This document shows, in pieces, positions 5,763 through 7,847 of a DNA stretch of 7,847 bases. The stretch's first letter is position 1; each line of letters begins with the position of its first letter. Location: the NCBI GenBank assembly GCA_030833685.1, contig JAURGS010000116.1, forward strand, positions 1 to 7,847, given 5' to 3'. The notes under the pieces are model-generated. The model was not told where the DNA came from. It made no database searches and saw nothing but the letters and a program-made list of their open reading frames with translations. This DNA comes from Rhodoferax sp. (GTDB lineage Bacteria; Pseudomonadota; Gammaproteobacteria; Burkholderiales; Burkholderiaceae_C). Both the position numbers and the translations under genes were made by a program.

Positions 5763-6473
5763 TCAGTCCCAGCTTAGGTTATTGCAGGCTTCGCACTCGT
5801 GCTTGATCAGGCCTATCCAAACCAAAAAGGCGTGCAGCTGGCAACCCACGCAAAAGCCAAGCACCGTTTCCATCCACATAAAGCCCAGACAGACCCAAAC
5901 CAGGGTCACGGGGATCCAGCGCGACATGTAGTTTTCAGTCGTGGGCAGCAGTTCGCTGGCTGTGATGGTGTTGACCCAGGCCGCGAAGGTGTCAGGGTTG
6001 AAGAAGATCAGGCAGGTGATGATCAGCGAGGCACCAATCGTCCAGGCAAAACGCTTTGGAATGAGGGGCTTCCAGACAACTTTTTGCCTGCGCGCCAGCA
6101 AGGTGGCGATGAAGATGGTCGGCGACAAACGCGATGTGAAGCGAAACATGCCTGCGAGCATCTCAAACAAGGCATACAAAAGCACCAGGCTTTGCACTGT
6201 GTAGTCGTAGGTGCGGCGCACAGCTTCCACGTGGTAGAGGATGCGGTCGTCGATGTCCAACTCGTAGGTGTCTTTGATGAAGTTGCCGGTCACGATCCAA
6301 TGCGGGCCGAAAACGATGTCAAACAGGGTGTAGCCCATGTACAGCGGGATCACCAGCAAAAGGCCTGCGCGAATACGCACAGCAACGTCGTTGATCAGCA
6401 AGCTGCCGTCGCCGAGCTCGCGAAACCACAGGTTGCGCCAGGTTTGGGTGAGTGATTGCAAGATGGAGATCAT
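5763..6473 (-). CDS. DUF4395-type polytopic membrane protein with C-terminal CxxC pairs
   Basis: This is an integral membrane protein of 236 residues with about four or five spans, near residues 36-55, 94-110, 142-158, 187-205 and 207-223. The C-terminal half resembles DUF4395: a PKRFAWTIGA segment at 139-148, then METVLGFCVGCQLHAF at 201-216, where GFCVGC carries C208 and C211. A second CxxC pair, HECEAC with C227 and C230, follows the last span. Two dithiol pairs suggest a redox, sulfur or metal role, but the family has no settled function that I know of. The ATG at 6473 is the only Met before residue 46, and there is no clear ribosome binding site. It is 145 bases downstream of the alkB-like gene on the same strand and converges on the small membrane gene. 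Confidence 0.8.
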   Translation of the reverse strand: MISILQSLTQTWRNLWFRELGDGSLLINDVAVRIRAGLLLVIPLYMGYTLFDIVFGPHWIVTGNFIKDTYELDIDDRILYHVEAVRRTYDYTVQSLVLLYALFEMLAGMFRFTSRLSPTIFIATLLARRQKVVWKPLIPKRFAWTIGASLIITCLIFFNPDTFAAWVNTITASELLPTTENYMSRWIPVTLVWVCLGFMWMETVLGFCVGCQLHAFLVWIGLIKHECEACNNLSWD

Positions 6474-6498
6474 GGTCGATAAATTTCTGAAGGTGTCC

Positions 6499-6510
6499 GG
6501 CGCATGCGCC
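6499..6510. repeat. 12-bp perfect palindrome upstream of the DUF4395 gene
   Basis: GGCGCATGCGCC is fully self-complementary. It lies 25-37 bases upstream of the DUF4395 start codon and directly adjoins an AGACAGAC repeat. It could be an operator or a 5' leader hairpin. Confidence 0.5.
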
Positions 6511-6539
6511 AGACAGACTCGCTATTTTAAGAGACAGAC
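6511..6539 (-). promoter_or_regulatory. Direct repeats flanking a TAAAAT box
   Basis: Read on the - strand, GTCTGTCT occurs twice (6532-6539 and 6511-6518). The two copies start exactly 21 bases apart, two helical turns, and flank TAAAAT (6524-6529), the best -10-like hexamer upstream of the DUF4395 gene. The -35 region is poor. The layout suggests a promoter bound by a regulator on one face of the DNA. Confidence 0.35.
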
Positions 6540-6541
6540 CA

Positions 6542-6559
6542 ATACACTCTAGGGGGTAT
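6542..6559. promoter_or_regulatory. ATAC/GTAT imperfect palindrome, possible operator
   Basis: The 18 bases ATACACTCTAGGGGGTAT pair at seven of nine positions about their centre. They cover the expected -35 position for the TAAAAT box at 6524-6529. An ATAC...G-rich...GTAT layout recalls operators of the CsoR family (copper- or persulfide-sensing repressors). No such regulator gene is in the window. Confidence 0.3.
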
Positions 6560-6581
6560 GTGTCGGGTGGAGGAGCAAATC

Positions 6582-6595
6582 CCGAGCGCGCTCGG
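6582..6595 (-). terminator. Weak terminator-like hairpin after the alkB-like gene
   Basis: CCGAGCGCGCTCGG is a 14-bp perfect palindrome that can fold with a 4-base loop. It lies 23-36 bases past the alkB-like stop on the - strand. Only GATTTG follows on that strand, so the T run is poor. It may slow or partly end transcription before the DUF4395 gene. Confidence 0.35.
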
Positions 6596-6618
6596 CCTCA
6601 GGTGGGTCTTCTGGGTCG

Positions 6619-7662
6619 TCAAAGCCCCGGAGCGCGCCTTGCCATGATGCGACGCCACAGTGGCGGGATCAGACACGGCCACCAGCAGGCGTAATAGCCT
6701 GCTGGTAGGCGCGGTGCTTCGGGGTGAGGCCGTAGTTTCCAGAATGGTACCCCCGCGTGCAGGTGGTGGTCGCTGTGGCGGGTGAGCTCGAGCAGACTCC
6801 AGCGTGACCACCGTGCCTCCGTATTCCATGCATACGGTGCCTCAAAGCGCTGTGATCCGATCGGTCGGCGTAAACCATAGTGGCGCAGGTAGTTGACATA
6901 TTCCAGCGTCAATATCGCCAGGGCTGACAGCGACAACCAGCCGATGAGCAGGGGGAAGGCCCAACTTGCCCCATAAAAAGCTGCTCCGCTTAAGACGCCA
7001 ATAGCCAATGTCTGCAAGATTAGGTTGCGCACCACCGGGTTGCGCAGACCTCGCTGGCCCTTGCGTTGGTGAATAGCGACAGCCGATGCCAGTTGCCCAC
7101 TGATAGTGCGGGGCCAGAACGACCAGATCGACTCGTTAGCTCGTGCGCTGGCTGGGTCCTGATCGGTGGCCACGTTCTTGTGGTGAGCGATGTTGTGCTC
7201 AGTTGTGAAGTGCGGGTAGTGAATACTCATCAGCAGCGCGCGTGCTAGCCACCAGCCAGGACTGCCGCGCCGGCGGTGCCCCAACTCGTGCGCGGTCACG
7301 ATTGCAGAGGTGGCTGCAGCTAGGCCCGAAGACAAGACCGCACAGAACCACCATGGGCTCCAGCCCTCCTGCACAGTCAGCCAGACAAAGCTGCCCAATA
7401 CGGCGAAATGCGACACACCGTGCATCCACAAAATAAGCTCGTAGGGTCTGCCCGATCGAGGCGCTGGCCTGGGCGTTTGGGTTTCACCCAGGGCCAGGTC
7501 CAGCAAGGGGCTTATCACCCAGACCAGCACCACGCCCATCAGGGTGTAGGCACCACCCAGCAGATTGCCTGCTATTACCAATGCGGGGTTGAGCAAGCCC
7601 AGTAAGTGCAAAGCCCAATGTTCTGGATGTTCCAGTGTGTCAGGTACGTTAACTGAGAGCAT
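6619..7662 (-). CDS. AlkB-type membrane diiron alkane monooxygenase
   Basis: This belongs to the AlkB branch of membrane diiron hydroxylases, which oxidise terminal C-H bonds of alkanes or related substrates using O2 and electrons from rubredoxin. The 347 residues are a little shorter than the usual 370-400. Histidine motifs are complete: HELGHRR (H125, H129), EHNIAHHKNVAT (H156, H160, H161), NYLRHYGL (H261) and LTRHSDHH (H296, H299, H300). The C-terminal LPAGYY...IPPLWRR pattern is typical. Four or more hydrophobic spans are visible, near 18-35, 40-57, 83-97 and 104-122. In the NYxxHYG motif, Arg260 stands where many AlkB proteins have Glu. No rubredoxin gene is seen nearby. The ATG at 7662 follows an in-frame stop 45 bases upstream with no other start between. 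It may be cotranscribed with the Rid-family gene 54 bases upstream. Substrate is not determinable. Confidence 0.88.
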   Translation of the reverse strand: MLSVNVPDTLEHPEHWALHLLGLLNPALVIAGNLLGGAYTLMGVVLVWVISPLLDLALGETQTPRPAPRSGRPYELILWMHGVSHFAVLGSFVWLTVQEGWSPWWFCAVLSSGLAAATSAIVTAHELGHRRRGSPGWWLARALLMSIHYPHFTTEHNIAHHKNVATDQDPASARANESIWSFWPRTISGQLASAVAIHQRKGQRGLRNPVVRNLILQTLAIGVLSGAAFYGASWAFPLLIGWLSLSALAILTLEYVNYLRHYGLRRPIGSQRFEAPYAWNTEARWSRWSLLELTRHSDHHLHAGVPFWKLRPHPEAPRLPAGYYACWWPCLIPPLWRRIMARRAPGL

Positions 7663-7716
7663 ACGCGTCCAGAATTGATTGCAGCGAGCTGAGCTGCTGA
7701 CATCTTAGTTCGCTAA

Positions 7717-7847
7717 TCAGTCAGGCACCACCGCTGTGGCCTCGATCTCTACTTGGGCTCGGTCTTCAACCAAGTCAGCCACCTGCACTAAGGACATGGC
7801 TGGAAAGTGGCGCCCGATCACCGCTTGGTAGACCTTGCCCAGTTCAT
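7717..7847 (-). CDS. Rid-family (YjgF/UK114) protein, 3' end only
   Basis: The last 42 residues of a Rid-family protein are encoded, with the 5' part beyond the window edge. The segment reads GKVYQAVIGRHFPAMSLVQV and ends VEIEATAVVPD before the TGA. The final beta strand VEIEATAVV is diagnostic of the family. RidA enzymes hydrolyse reactive enamine/imine intermediates using an Arg in the FPARS motif. Here that motif is FPAMS, with Met replacing the Arg, so this is probably a Rid subgroup without classical imine deaminase activity. It lies 54 bases upstream of the alkB-like gene on the same strand, with no terminator between. Confidence 0.85.
   Translation of the reverse strand, partial: ELGKVYQAVIGRHFPAMSLVQVADLVEDRAQVEIEATAVVPD

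Noticed and set aside
1..7847. CRISPR array, tRNA, rRNA, insertion sequence or phage attachment site
   Set aside because: I found no regularly spaced repeats, tRNA-like cloverleaf, transposase or terminal inverted repeats in the window.

Overview
The window looks like a chromosomal segment of a betaproteobacterium, probably Burkholderiales and Comamonadaceae-like. The reasons are the moderately high GC, the tight overlapping operon style, and protein sequences that read like that group. This is a judgement from motifs only, since no database search was possible.

Region 1 (about 169-5368, + strand) is one compact transcription unit bracketed by two intrinsic terminators. It opens with a periplasmic molybdenum hydroxylase of the xanthine oxidase family: an IorA-like 2Fe-2S subunit, then an IorB-like molybdopterin subunit with a Tat signal. 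soxX, soxY, soxZ and soxA follow directly. All five junctions from the 2Fe-2S gene to soxA are 4-base ATGA overlaps, so the six genes form one translationally coupled chain. A 79-residue secreted protein of unknown function with a single Cys follows, and then a strong terminator. No soxB or soxCD is present. The SoxY carrier lacks the standard GGCGG tail and ends instead in AACLEALT, keeping its only Cys. The coupling of a C-H-hydroxylating type of Mo enzyme to SoxXA/SoxYZ, together with the altered carrier tail, is the most interesting feature of the window.

Region 2 (5369-5762) holds a 44-residue single-span membrane protein preceded by a perfect AAGGAGG ribosome binding site, plus two small inverted repeats upstream of it.

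Region 3 (5763-7847, - strand) holds three genes reading leftward. The first is the 3' end of a Rid-family (YjgF/UK114) gene cut by the window edge. The second is an AlkB-type membrane diiron monooxygenase with the expected histidines. The third is a DUF4395-type polytopic membrane protein with two CxxC pairs near its C-terminus. The gap upstream of the DUF4395 gene is dense in symmetric sites: a 12-bp perfect palindrome, 8-bp direct repeats two helical turns apart, and an ATAC/GTAT imperfect palindrome that recalls CsoR/CstR-type operators.

How the genes may work together: SoxXA would conjugate a substrate onto the SoxYZ carrier in the periplasm. The Mo hydroxylase has no FAD subunit, so it probably passes electrons to c-type cytochrome, either in this operon or elsewhere. 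Whether it acts on the carrier-bound substrate, on a precursor, or is unrelated apart from co-regulation cannot be settled from the sequence.
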